A stretch of 35,047 nt of DNA, from positions 1 to 35,047 of the forward strand of contig JAEUOX010000305.1 in NCBI GenBank assembly GCA_016790475.1, in the 5' to 3' direction. The notes below the pieces were generated by a model. It was given only the letters and a program-made list of their open reading frames with translations. It had not been told where the DNA came from and made no database searches. The DNA is from Rhodoferax sp. (GTDB lineage: Bacteria; Pseudomonadota; Gammaproteobacteria; Burkholderiales; Burkholderiaceae_C). Shown here one piece after another: positions 26,639 to 34,572 of this stretch. Position 1 is the first letter of the stretch. Each line of letters begins with the position of its first letter. Both the position numbers and the translations under genes were made by a program.

Positions 26639-28653
26639 TTCACCTTCACCAACAGGTTGCCCTTGGGATCGACCGTGACATCCATCCCAGGCTCCACGAC
26701 CGTCGTGGTATCGCTTTGCTCGACGATGGCTGGGCCATCGAAGCACATGCCGGGCGCGAGGTCGGCCCGCTGGTAGATCGGCGTGTCGTACCAGGCGTTG
26801 AAATGCACCTGGCGGCGCTGCCAGACCTTCGGCACACCCAGGGCGGAGGAGCTGCTTTGCGGCAGTTCGGCGCTGGTCCGCTGGCCGATGGCAATGGTGC
26901 GCAGGTTCACCAGCATCACGGGCATGTTCTTGAGCGTATTGCCGAAGGTCGCCTGGTAGGTATCCAGGAAGGCCTGTTCCAGACGCCCGGCATCCCAGTC
27001 AGGATCGATCAGCACCCGCAATGCGTGGATCTGTCCGACATAGGCCATGTCTGCGGCATGGGTGATGGTGGTGCGATCGACCGGCACCTGACTCTCTTCG
27101 ATCTGCCGAAGCCCCTCGGCCTTCTGGCGGCCGATGATCGCGGCCAACTCGCCATCTTCCAGGCGGTCGAGGCGCTTCTCCAGCGTCTGCGACAGGTCAT
27201 ACCGAAGGTCAGCGTACACACAGCCCAGCGCGCACAACACACCAGGGTACAGCGGCACGAGCATCGTGCTGCCGCCGACCTCGCGCATCAACGCACCGCA
27301 ATGCAGCGGACCCGCTCCGCCAAAGGCGACCAGCGCGAAGTCCCGCGGGTCCAGGCCGCGCTCGATCGACATCAGGCGAATGCGCCCGGCCATGCGCTGG
27401 TTGACCACGGCCAGGATGGCCTCGGCCGTAGCCTCGAGCCCCAGGCCCATCTGCTTGCCGAGCCGCTCGACCGCTGCGCGCGCACCTGCGACATCCAGCT
27501 TGGCATCGGTACCGTTCATCGGGCTGTCCGGGTTGATGCGGCCCAGCACCACGTTGGCGTCGGTCACGGTCGGTTCGGTTCCGCCCCGGCGATAGGCCAC
27601 CGGACCGGGAACGGCACCGGCACTGCGCGGCCCCACCAGCAACATGCCGCCCCGGTCCAAAGATGCAATGCTGCCGCCGCCAGCACCAATGGTGTGCACG
27701 TCGATCATCGGCAGGCGCAGCGGAATTCGGAAATCGAGGTTGGTCAGTTCGGCTACCTTGGGCTCACCGTTGATCACCACGGCCACATCGAAGCTGGTAC
27801 CCCCCATGTCACCGGTGATGATGTGGTGGAACCCAGCCTCGGCCGCAAGTCGTGCAGCTGCAATCACGCCTGCGGCCGGGCCGGAGCGGACGATGTAGGC
27901 CGCCCGGGCACCGAGTTGACGCAGCGGTGCGACGCCGCCGTTGGACTGCATGATGGCCACGTCCCGCTGGTAGCCCCAGTTCTTGAGCTGGATCGCAAGA
28001 TTCTTCGCGTAGCGTGCCACCAACGGCTGCAGGTAACCCTGCACGGCAGCGGTACTCGTGCGCTCGAACTCGTAATACTCCCGCACGACCGAGGTAGCCA
28101 CCACCAGTTCCCAGGCCGGGTTGATCCCTGCCAGGATATCGCGCGCCTGCAGTTCATGCGCCGGGTTGGCATAGGCATGCAGGAACGCGATGACGATCGA
28201 TTCGACTTCGAGTTCCAGCAGGGCGGCACCGATGGCGCGCAGACCATCAACATCCAGTGGCACGAGCACATGGCCTTCGTAATCCAGCCGCTCGTCGACT
28301 TCGAAGCGCAGGTCGCGTGGCACCAGTGGCTCGTGGGTGCCCTCGAGGCCGTACATGGTGGGTCGATCGCGTCGGCCGAGTTCGAGGACGTCACGGAATC
28401 CGGTGGTCGTCACCAGCGCGCATCGCGCGCCACGGCGTTCGATCACCGCATTGGTGGCGATGGTGGTTCCATGCAGGATCGCATCCAGATCTGCCGGGCC
28501 CAAGCCCGCCGCCTTCAACGCATCGAGCATGCCGATCGATGGATCCTGCGGCGTGGTGGGCACCTTCAGGATCTTGTGCGGCTGACTCGCGTCGCCCGAG
28601 TAATACAGGTCGGTGAACGTTCCACCAACGTCGATGCCTACTACACCTGCCAT
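26635..28653 (-). CDS. Hydantoinase A/oxoprolinase family subunit
   Basis: A 672-residue HyuA-type ATP-binding subunit. It has the phosphate-1 motif GIDVGGTFTD (6-15), LHGTTIATNAVIERRG (60-75), IMQSNGG (234-240), the second phosphate loop GDMGGTSFDV (281-290) and GAGGGS (323-328). It is complete and of usual length. It is the first gene of the minus-strand block, preceded by a good AAGGAG site 8 bases before the ATG (28651-28653) and divergent from the LysR gene. Substrates of such pairs range from hydantoins to ketones; nothing in the sequence fixes it here. Confidence 0.92.
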   Translation of the reverse strand: MAGVVGIDVGGTFTDLYYSGDASQPHKILKVPTTPQDPSIGMLDALKAAGLGPADLDAILHGTTIATNAVIERRGARCALVTTTGFRDVLELGRRDRPTMYGLEGTHEPLVPRDLRFEVDERLDYEGHVLVPLDVDGLRAIGAALLELEVESIVIAFLHAYANPAHELQARDILAGINPAWELVVATSVVREYYEFERTSTAAVQGYLQPLVARYAKNLAIQLKNWGYQRDVAIMQSNGGVAPLRQLGARAAYIVRSGPAAGVIAAARLAAEAGFHHIITGDMGGTSFDVAVVINGEPKVAELTNLDFRIPLRLPMIDVHTIGAGGGSIASLDRGGMLLVGPRSAGAVPGPVAYRRGGTEPTVTDANVVLGRINPDSPMNGTDAKLDVAGARAAVERLGKQMGLGLEATAEAILAVVNQRMAGRIRLMSIERGLDPRDFALVAFGGAGPLHCGALMREVGGSTMLVPLYPGVLCALGCVYADLRYDLSQTLEKRLDRLEDGELAAIIGRQKAEGLRQIEESQVPVDRTTITHAADMAYVGQIHALRVLIDPDWDAGRLEQAFLDTYQATFGNTLKNMPVMLVNLRTIAIGQRTSAELPQSSSSALGVPKVWQRRQVHFNAWYDTPIYQRADLAPGMCFDGPAIVEQSDTTTVVEPGMDVTVDPKGNLLVKVK

Positions 28654-28787
28654 TGCCTGTCTCCTTGTTCCCAGCGATGCCGTCGAGCCGTTGATCGGCA
28701 GGCATGCACCTTTTCCACGGTCACACTTTGCCGTTTCCGACCATGAAAGTAAACTTGATATATCGAAGCGATTGTTTGGAAAATCGA
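28654..28787. promoter_or_regulatory. Divergent promoter region, LysR gene / catabolic block
   Basis: A 134-bp AT-richer spacer lies between hyuA-type (minus) and lysR-type (plus) starts. It contains the perfect 8-bp palindrome GATATATC at 28757-28764. This sits where a LysR-type regulator would bind to control both itself and the divergent operon. I could not assign -10/-35 boxes with confidence. Confidence 0.5.
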
Positions 28788-29717
28788 ATGAATCTCTCTG
28801 GCCGCCTGGTCGATGCCTTCATTGCCCTTGAGGAAACCCGTCGCTTCTCGCTCGCCGCAGAGCGATGCAATATCTCGGCGCCTGCGTTCAGCCAAATGAT
28901 CACCAGGCTCGAGACGCAGGTCGGGGTGCGTCTGTTCGACCGCGACACGCGCAAAGTCACGCTCACCGCGGAGGGCGAAGTCTTCGCCCAGGGCGCGCGG
29001 CGCATCGCCGCCGAGATGCGCGCCACGCTTGCAGAGGTTCAGGGCCGCGTGGGTTTGTCGAGCGGCAGGGTGCAGATCGCCGCGCCGCCATCGCTGTCGT
29101 CCTGGTGGCTCCCACGGCGCATGGCGCGCTTTCGGGCCGACCACCCGGGTATTGCGCTGCGGCTGGCCGACGTGGTGTCGGACCGCTGCCTGGACATGCT
29201 GCGCTCGGGCGAAGTGGACATCGGGATCAATGCCCAGAGCGGCAACCCGCTCGAATTTGACGCGGTGCGGCTGTTCCAGGAGGGCAGTTGGGTCGTGTGT
29301 CCCAGCGACGACGCACTGGCGGGGCAGTCCCATGTGACGCTGCGCCAGCTGCGCCACCGCAAGTTCATCCAGACTGCTCGCAGTGGCAGCGTCTACCAGT
29401 ATCTGCGGCACCTCGTCGAGCATGCCGACTTCGAGGACACGGGCCTGGAAGTTACGCACCTGAGTACCTTGGGTGGTCTGGTGCGCGCCGGCTTCGGCGT
29501 GAGCATTGTCCCGGAGCACGCAGTTGGTATCTGCCTTCAGAAGGGCGTGACAGCCGTACCATTGCAGGCCGAGGGGACGACCCGTTCGATCTACCTGATC
29601 CGCCGTCGCGGTCACAGCCTCTCGAGCGCGGCGGACGTGTTCTGGCAAATGCTGTTGGGCGAGCGCGATGCCGATCGGGCCGCAACCGCACCGGCACGCA
29701 AGCGCCGTGCATCCTGA
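28788..29717 (+). CDS. LysR-family transcriptional regulator
   Basis: A 309-residue LysR-type regulator. It has an N-terminal winged helix-turn-helix (residues about 3-62, with RFSLAAERCNISAPAFSQMI as the recognition region and RLFDRDTRKVTLTAEG after it) and a periplasmic-binding-like effector domain. It is the only divergently oriented gene next to the 27-gene block, so it is the likely activator, responding to a pathway intermediate. Earlier ATGs at 28704 and 28743 are in frame, but ATG 28788 puts the HTH at the normal distance from the N-terminus. Confidence 0.9.
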   Translation: MNLSGRLVDAFIALEETRRFSLAAERCNISAPAFSQMITRLETQVGVRLFDRDTRKVTLTAEGEVFAQGARRIAAEMRATLAEVQGRVGLSSGRVQIAAPPSLSSWWLPRRMARFRADHPGIALRLADVVSDRCLDMLRSGEVDIGINAQSGNPLEFDAVRLFQEGSWVVCPSDDALAGQSHVTLRQLRHRKFIQTARSGSVYQYLRHLVEHADFEDTGLEVTHLSTLGGLVRAGFGVSIVPEHAVGICLQKGVTAVPLQAEGTTRSIYLIRRRGHSLSSAADVFWQMLLGERDADRAATAPARKRRAS

Positions 29718-29743
29718 GGTCCAACCGGTCGCCCATGCGAACC

Positions 29744-30484
29744 TCATGAGGCACGCCCGCCCGCACCGGTGTCCGCACCGGTCTTTCGCACATCGCCGAC
29801 ATACGCTCCGACATGCCGGGCCATTCGTCGGGCGGCGGCATCTCCGTCCCGTGCGCGGATCGCCTCGTTGACCTGCTGATGGGCCCGGATCACCGCCTGG
29901 CGCACATCAACCGAATTGAAACCCTCGATGTCGGTACTGACATACACCGACTGCGAAACGGCGGAGATGAAGGCGATGAGAAGTTCGTTGTGGCTGGCGC
30001 GTACGACCTGGACATGCCAGTCGAGATTGGCCCGCAAGTAGGCCGCCAGATCGCCAGATTCGGACGCGGCCATCAGTGCGCGGTGGCGAGCCTCGATCTG
30101 CACCATGTCTTCGTCGGTGCGATGCATGGCCGCGAAACGGGCGCAGGACGGCTCGATGGCCGAACGCGTCTCAAGCACGGCTTCCAGACGGATCTTCTGC
30201 CCGCGGATGAAGATGGCCACCGACCGCTCGATCGTGGCCAAGCTGGGGCGCATCACTGCGGAGCCGCCATTGCGGCCGGACCGCGTCACGATCAGGCCCT
30301 CACCCTCCAGAATGCGCAGCGCCTCGCGCACCGAGGCCCGTGACAGACCGCTGCGCAGGCCGAGGTCGCGCTCGTTGGGAAGGTCGGTGCCCTCTTCGTA
30401 GTGACCTTCCAATATCTTCTCGCGCAAAACGCCGGCGAGCATGTCGGCGGCCTTCGGAACCTGGATGACGGGGATATCACGCAT
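29744..30484 (-). CDS. GntR-family regulator, FCD (FadR-like) type
   Basis: A 246-residue regulator. It has a winged HTH (about 10-78, with LPNERDLGLRSGLSRASVRE) and an all-helical FCD ligand domain with candidate metal-binding His157, His202 and His224. It is the last gene of a three-gene operon with an esterase (8-bp overlap) and a Bug protein. It very probably represses that operon through the TTGTCAGACCAA site near 32592, which fits the FCD-type consensus. It converges on the LysR gene with 26 bp between stops. Confidence 0.9.
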   Translation of the reverse strand: MRDIPVIQVPKAADMLAGVLREKILEGHYEEGTDLPNERDLGLRSGLSRASVREALRILEGEGLIVTRSGRNGGSAVMRPSLATIERSVAIFIRGQKIRLEAVLETRSAIEPSCARFAAMHRTDEDMVQIEARHRALMAASESGDLAAYLRANLDWHVQVVRASHNELLIAFISAVSQSVYVSTDIEGFNSVDVRQAVIRAHQQVNEAIRARDGDAAARRMARHVGAYVGDVRKTGADTGAGGRAS

Positions 30485-31472
30485 GGGAATTGCCTGGTTT
30501 GGAGGCCGGCGATGGAGTTGGTTCCTGGCGCTGCCGGCGCGCCTCCAGAACCGTATGCAGCCAAGCGCAGGCTTCTCTGATTTCCTGATCCACCTCGGCG
30601 ATGCGGCCGCTGTACTTCAGAAAGCCATGGTTCATGCCTGCCGCACGGTGGGCAAGCACCGGTATGCCCTCGCCCTTCAGACGCCGCGCATAGGCCTCCC
30701 CTTCGTCGCGCAGGACGTCGAACTCCGCGACGGCCACATAGGTCGGCGGCAGTCCTGCCAACGATGCCGCGCGCAAGGGGCTGGCCCAGGGGTGCGAGCG
30801 GTCCTGCGGCCCGCGCAGGTACTGGTCCCAGAACCAATGCATGCCAGCCGCGGTCAGACCATAGCCTTCCGAGAACTGTCCGTAGGAATCAGGAAGGGGC
30901 AGCGGGTAGTTGGTGACGGGGTAGAACAGAAGTTGGGCGCACACCTGCGGTTCGCCTGCGTCGCAAAGCCGCGCGCAGGTGACGGCGGACAGGCAGGCAC
31001 CTGCGCTGTCGCCCGCCAGCGCGATGCGCTCCGGATCGATCGACAGGGCCTGCGCATTGCGCCGCACCCAGCGCACGGCCGCAAGGCAGTCGTCAGAAGC
31101 GGCCGGGAAGCGGTGCTCCGGGGCCAACCGATAGTCCACCGACACCACGGCACATTCGGCGCCAGCGCATAACTGCCGGCAGAGGCGGTCGTGCGAATCC
31201 AGGCCCAGAAGCACGAATCCGCTGCCATGCAGGAAGACCGTCACCGGAAAGGGTCCCGCTCCGTGCGGCAGATACACCCGCACCGGTATGCTCTGACCCC
31301 CTGGCCCGGGCAGTGTCGTGTCTCGCACGGAGGCCACCGGCACGGCTGGTGCGTTGCTGCGAAGGTAAGGCTGCATGGCCTGAGCCCGCGCTTCGGCCAG
31401 AGGCAGCCGGTCATAAGACGGCTGCCCCGCTGCTGCGGCGAGCGCATCGGCAATGACGGGGTGCAGCGGCAT
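30477..31472 (-). CDS. Alpha/beta hydrolase, HSL-type esterase
   Basis: A 331-residue hormone-sensitive-lipase family esterase. It has the oxyanion motif HGSGF (82-86, a variant of HGGG), the nucleophile elbow GDSAGA with Ser156, the acid Asp252 in EFDVLRDEG and His282 in GMNHGF. These positions match the catalytic triad spacing of well-studied HSL esterases. There is no signal peptide, so it should be cytoplasmic. It probably hydrolyses an ester or lactone taken up with the help of the Bug protein encoded upstream, giving an acid for further breakdown. Confidence 0.9.
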   Translation of the reverse strand: MPLHPVIADALAAAAGQPSYDRLPLAEARAQAMQPYLRSNAPAVPVASVRDTTLPGPGGQSIPVRVYLPHGAGPFPVTVFLHGSGFVLLGLDSHDRLCRQLCAGAECAVVSVDYRLAPEHRFPAASDDCLAAVRWVRRNAQALSIDPERIALAGDSAGACLSAVTCARLCDAGEPQVCAQLLFYPVTNYPLPLPDSYGQFSEGYGLTAAGMHWFWDQYLRGPQDRSHPWASPLRAASLAGLPPTYVAVAEFDVLRDEGEAYARRLKGEGIPVLAHRAAGMNHGFLKYSGRIAEVDQEIREACAWLHTVLEARRQRQEPTPSPASKPGNSHA

Positions 31473-31522
31473 GGCAACCGGTTCTGCGCGGTACGAAGGG
31501 GGCGGAGGACGGCGTCGATCGG

Positions 31523-32512
31523 CTACTGGGCCTGCACGCCGATCTCCGCAAGGATCTTGGGCAAACGCACCACTTCACTGGCAACATAGGCACGGAACTC
31601 CTCTGGCCCCATCCAGCGGGCTTCAGCACCCATCTGCTGGAAGCGTTGGGCCACCTCGGGAAGAGCCATGACCTTCTGCATCTCCGTGGCCAGCCGGGTG
31701 ACCACCGAGGCGGGAGTGCCGGCCGGGGCGAACAGACCAATCCAGCCGACGAAGTGAAAATTCGGAAGCACTGTCTGCGCGACGGTCGGCAGTTCGGGCG
31801 CCATCGGACTGCGCTCGCCCATGGTCACCGTCGCAAGCGCACGCACATTGCCGGCCTTGACCTGCGCCAGGCTGGAGCCGATGTCCGGGAACATCACCGA
31901 TACACGGCCGGCGATCACGTCTGTCAGACCGTCCGGGTTGCTCTTGTACGGCACGCGGGTCATCTCGAGACCGGCGCCGCGGGCGAACATCTCGCCCATG
32001 ATCAGGCTGGAGGTGTTGCCGGCGGCGAACGTGAGCTCCTTGGGCCGGGCGCGTGCGTAGGCCACCAGTTCTGCCGGGGTGCGCACCGGCAGCCCCGGAT
32101 GGACCACCAGGAAACTGGAAAAAACGCCCACCAGGCCCACTGGTACGAAGTCCTTGATCGGGTCGTAAGGCAGCTTTGCCACCAGGCCGGGGTTGGCGCC
32201 ATGGGTGGAATTCGTCCCCATCAGCAGGGTGTAGCCATCGGCCGCCGCGCGGGCCACCGCCGTGCTCGCAATGACACCGTTGGCACCTGGGCGGTTGTCG
32301 GTCACCACGCTCTGCTTGAGTGCAGCTTCGAGATGCTGCGCGACCAACCGTGTCCCCAGGTCGGTGCCACTTCCCGCGCCAAAGGGCACAACGATGCGCA
32401 GTGGCCGTGACGGAAACGGTTCGGATGATTGCGCCATGGCGGCCGAAGCAGCGCCAAACAGTAGTGCGAGCGTGGCAAACCAGCGTCGCAGGGACTTCTG
32501 AACTGTTATCAA
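31523..32512 (-). CDS. Bug-family tripartite tricarboxylate transporter binding protein
   Basis: A 329-residue periplasmic binding protein. The signal peptide (SLRRWFATLALLFGAASAA, cleavage near AMA) leads into FPSRPLRIVVPFGAGSGTD, then DNRPGANG and AAADGYTLLMGTN. I place the start at TTG 32510-32512 because AGGAG lies 7 bases before it and the signal peptide follows directly. An ATG further upstream would add 40 unlikely residues and overlap the promoter. As with the other Bug protein in the window, no TctA/TctB permease genes are near. Confidence 0.9.
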   Translation of the reverse strand: MITVQKSLRRWFATLALLFGAASAAMAQSSEPFPSRPLRIVVPFGAGSGTDLGTRLVAQHLEAALKQSVVTDNRPGANGVIASTAVARAAADGYTLLMGTNSTHGANPGLVAKLPYDPIKDFVPVGLVGVFSSFLVVHPGLPVRTPAELVAYARARPKELTFAAGNTSSLIMGEMFARGAGLEMTRVPYKSNPDGLTDVIAGRVSVMFPDIGSSLAQVKAGNVRALATVTMGERSPMAPELPTVAQTVLPNFHFVGWIGLFAPAGTPASVVTRLATEMQKVMALPEVAQRFQQMGAEARWMGPEEFRAYVASEVVRLPKILAEIGVQAQ

Positions 32513-32551
32513 GGGGCGTCTCCTGGGTGGTGTACGGGCCCCGGGTGTATC

Positions 32552-32603
32552 GGTCTGAGGCCAACAACATTGAATTGGCCAGAACTTTAAATTGTCAGAC
32601 CAA
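32552..32603 (-). promoter_or_regulatory. Promoter with FCD-type GntR operator
   Basis: On the minus strand, a -35 box CTGACA (32598-32593) and a -10 box TTCAAT (32574-32569) are 18 bases apart. TTGTCAGACCAA (32592-32603, plus strand) fits the TNGTCNGACNA-type operator of FadR/FCD regulators and covers the -35 box. A second partial site, GGTCTGA, lies in inverted orientation at 32552-32558, 43 bp away centre to centre, which is about four helical turns. The GntR regulator encoded in the operon is the likely ligand. The assignment is by eye. Confidence 0.5.
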
Positions 32604-32611
32604 ATAAAAGA

Positions 32612-32641
32612 TTGGTGTTTTCCCTTAGACACGCATATAGG
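32612..32641 (+). promoter_or_regulatory. Candidate brnTA promoter
   Basis: TTGGTG (32612-32617) and CATATA (32634-32639) are 16 bases apart, or TATAGG with 18 bases. The pair points into brnTA and is divergent from the Bug operon. If used, transcription would begin very near the first brnT codons. Confidence 0.35.
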
Positions 32642-32937
32642 ATCGATTCAAGATCAGTGGCTTCGACTGGGATACAGGCAACGCGCACAAGAACGACGCA
32701 AAGCATGGGGTGTCGATGGCCGAGGCGGAGCAATCATTTTTCAACACACCACTGTTGATGCTGGAGGATCGGTCCCACAGTACCCATGAACTTCGAGTCC
32801 ACGCTCTGGGCAAGACACACGAGGGGCGTGCACTGCATATCACCTTCACTTTGAGCAAAGCGGGAACTCAGATTCGAGTGATCTCGGCCCGCGACGTGCA
32901 CCGGAAGGAACGCGCGATCTATGAACAAGCCGCCTAA
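32641..32937 (+). CDS. brnT: BrnT-family toxin, possibly start-defective
   Basis: The frame opened after the TAG at 32638-32640 encodes a BrnT ribonuclease-type toxin: GFDWDTGNAHKNDAKHG, then LEDRSHSTHELRVHALGKT, and ALHITFTLSKAGTQIRVISARD with RKERAIYEQAA at the end. The body is full length (about 95 residues) and intact. However, no ATG, GTG or TTG occurs before the conserved FDWD...KHG part. The first usual start is GTG at 32710, which would drop that N-terminal region. The gene may be decayed, or may use a rare start such as ATC at 32653. It overlaps brnA by 17 bp. Confidence 0.75.
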   Translation, partial: DRFKISGFDWDTGNAHKNDAKHGVSMAEAEQSFFNTPLLMLEDRSHSTHELRVHALGKTHEGRALHITFTLSKAGTQIRVISARDVHRKERAIYEQAA

Positions 32938-33199
32938 GACCCCATCGAAGGCCATCCCGAAGTTCGCTAACCAAAAGGCCGAGCGGGACTATTGGGAGTC
33001 CCACGACTCTACAGATCAATTGGACTGGACCCAGGCCCGGAGCGTCACCCTGCCCAATCTCAAACCCACGACGAAGACCATTTCGTTGCGATTGCCCCAG
33101 CACCGGCTGGATGCCATCAAGTCGGCGGCAAATGCCCGCGATCTGCCGTATCAATCCCTGACCAAAGTCTGGTTGCAGGAAAAGGCGAGGAATCACTGA
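32921..33199 (+). CDS. brnA: BrnA antitoxin
   Basis: A 92-residue antitoxin. The N-terminal half is polar and toxin-neutralising (AERDYWESHDSTDQLDW). The C-terminal half, TKTISLRLPQHRLDAIKSAA and onwards, is a ribbon-helix-helix DNA-binding fold. As in other brnTA pairs it follows and overlaps the toxin gene and should repress their shared promoter. Unlike the toxin, it has a normal ATG (32921-32923) and is complete. Confidence 0.85.
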   Translation: MNKPPKTPSKAIPKFANQKAERDYWESHDSTDQLDWTQARSVTLPNLKPTTKTISLRLPQHRLDAIKSAANARDLPYQSLTKVWLQEKARNH

Positions 33200-33325
33200 G
33201 CGGCAGGACACCAAGGCGTTGAGGCTGGGTCAACGCGGCAGTGTCGAGGTGAGGACCGAGTACGCCTGAGGGTGCGCAACCTCGTGCACTGAAGGAGTCC
33301 AAGGCCGATCGTACAGTCAGATCCT

Positions 33326-33364
33326 GCTACTTGCAGAAAAGTAGCATGCTATGTTTTTGATAGC
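33326..33364. repeat. Paired hairpin repeat, copy 2
   Basis: GCTACTT (33326-33332) pairs with AAGTAGC (33339-33345), and GCTAT (33348-33352) pairs with ATAGC (33360-33364), with a T-rich loop. The layout matches copy 1 at 769-808. In the second hairpin the C-G pair of copy 1 has become T-A on both arms, a compensatory change. Confidence 0.75.
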
Positions 33365-33390
33365 TGCAGAGCTAATATTCATGAGGCTTC

Positions 33391-33437
33391 TGGAGGCGCG
33401 ACGCGGAGTCGAACCGCGCTGGCCGGATTTGCAAGCC
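33391..33437 (-). pseudogene. tRNA-Cys(GCA) 3' half, att-like remnant, copy 2
   Basis: The minus strand gives TTGCAAA (anticodon GCA), TCCGG, a T arm CGCGG-TTCGACT-CCGCG, acceptor TCGCGCC, T73 and CCA. As in copy 1 (834-880), the 5' half of the tRNA is missing. The T stem differs from copy 1 by a paired C-G to G-C swap, so each fragment descends from a different working tRNA-Cys. Same orientation as copy 1, 32,557 bp apart. Confidence 0.8.
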
Positions 33438-33563
33438 TTATTCGATCAATTGAATCAGCAACTTATGGCTGCGCTACTGCATCTGCTACCCGACGACTAG
33501 AGATAGGGCCGCGTCATGGGGCAACCGGTGACGTCAGCGCAACGTTGGATTCGGCCCGCCGGA
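33438..33563. other. Non-coding spacer right of tRNA remnant 2
   Basis: No gene is evident. The first 40 bases resemble the corresponding flank of copy 1. No integrase fragment could be recognised. Confidence 0.3.
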
Positions 33564-33989
33564 TCAGGTAGGACCGGATATGCCCAGTATCCGCGCCGCC
33601 TTGCCCAGACGAATGTCAAAGCAGGCGAATTGAACTTCTTCACCCGCACTCTCCTGCAATGTACGAGCGGCAGCAAGTTGAACACTGTCGTACCCGCGCA
33701 GTGCAAAGGTGTCGGCAAACTCACCGGCCAGTTCCACGAGTGGCTGGGTGATCTCTACCACCGCATACCTTGACCAGTCTGTTCGCAGGCGATTTCGGAC
33801 AGTCTCGATCGCCTCGGCGTCGCTAGGAAACTCGCGGGCGCGACGCGCCAGGGCCGCCATCATCTCGGCCCACGCAATCCGGCAGACCGCAATCGCGGTG
33901 GCCGCGGCCGCCAGAGCCTGCATCTCGCGGCTGGATTCCTCGAGGACATACAGCTTTACCAGCGCAGAGGTGTCGCAGAACAGGATCAA
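33564..33989 (-). CDS. vapC: PIN-domain toxin (VapC family)
   Basis: A 141-residue PIN ribonuclease toxin. The metal-binding acidic residues are Asp6 in FCDTSALVK, Glu42 in IAWAEMMAA, Asp101 in LRGYDSVQLA and Asp125 in FACFDIRLGKAA, so the active site is intact. The start ATG (33987-33989) overlaps the antitoxin stop as ATGA. VapC toxins cut tRNA or rRNA; the target cannot be told here. Confidence 0.9.
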   Translation of the reverse strand: MILFCDTSALVKLYVLEESSREMQALAAAATAIAVCRIAWAEMMAALARRAREFPSDAEAIETVRNRLRTDWSRYAVVEITQPLVELAGEFADTFALRGYDSVQLAAARTLQESAGEEVQFACFDIRLGKAARILGISGPT

Positions 33990-34252
33990 CGACGGTCCTC
34001 CAGGACCATTTGGCTGACGGAAGGTGCCCGCGCTGTCAGCGCCACTGGCAGTTCGTGCACAGGCTTGCCGCCGCCCCAGGACACGGCGCCGCCGGCGATC
34101 AGCCCGCGCAATCCAGGCTCGGCATGCTCGGGGATGCCGATGATGCGGGCGATCGGCTTGTTGTGGGAGGTGACCTCAATGATTTCGCCACTCTGCGCGC
34201 GCGACAGCACGCGTGAGAGGCTGGCTTTGAGTTCGCGAATGGCTACGGACAT
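33986..34252 (-). CDS. Phd/YefM-type antitoxin
   Basis: An 88-residue antitoxin. The N-terminal Phd/YefM DNA-binding fold shows as SVAIRELKASLSRVLSRAQ, then GEIIEVTSHNKPIARIIG. The rest is a flexible toxin-binding tail. It pairs with the downstream PIN toxin (ATGA overlap) and should autoregulate the pair. A TACAAT box lies at 34279-34284 on the minus strand, 27 bases upstream of the ATG, a plausible -10. Confidence 0.87.
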   Translation of the reverse strand: MSVAIRELKASLSRVLSRAQSGEIIEVTSHNKPIARIIGIPEHAEPGLRGLIAGGAVSWGGGKPVHELPVALTARAPSVSQMVLEDRR

Positions 34253-34572
34253 GTTGGACCCCCGGAAAATGTGACCTCATTGTATCTGCGGATGCATGAA
34301 ATATGTCCCTATTGCACCTACCAGGCATGCAGGGATACCAGTGCGGAAGTTGGATTGCTACGGTCAACAAGCCCCGGCCTGGCCGGTCGAATCTACTGGC
34401 ACTGCCTCCTTGTCGAGTGCACCCGTTTGCCACTGTTGCTTGGCCGGCTTTTCAAGGCCGCCGGATAACTCGGTCGATCGCATCGGACTCCACAGCCACT
34501 CCTCCAGTCGACTCCATGAATCAAGGGACGGATCGTGATTCCGGGTAGCCAGCGAACGCCGGAAGAGGATGC
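34253..34572. other. 320-bp intergenic region
   Basis: Apart from a possible antitoxin promoter (TACAAT at 34279-34284, minus strand), I see no gene, RNA or repeat. Short open frames here have no recognisable content. Confidence 0.35.

Noticed and set aside
26545..28746. A 733-codon plus-strand open frame opposite the hydantoinase A gene
   Set aside because: It is antisense shadow of a clearly conserved gene; its composition is typical of reverse-complement reading and no motif is present.
29715..29746. Bidirectional terminator between the LysR and GntR genes (TGAGGT/ACCTCA stem)
   Set aside because: The stem is only 6 bp with a 20-base loop and no T tract, too weak to support.
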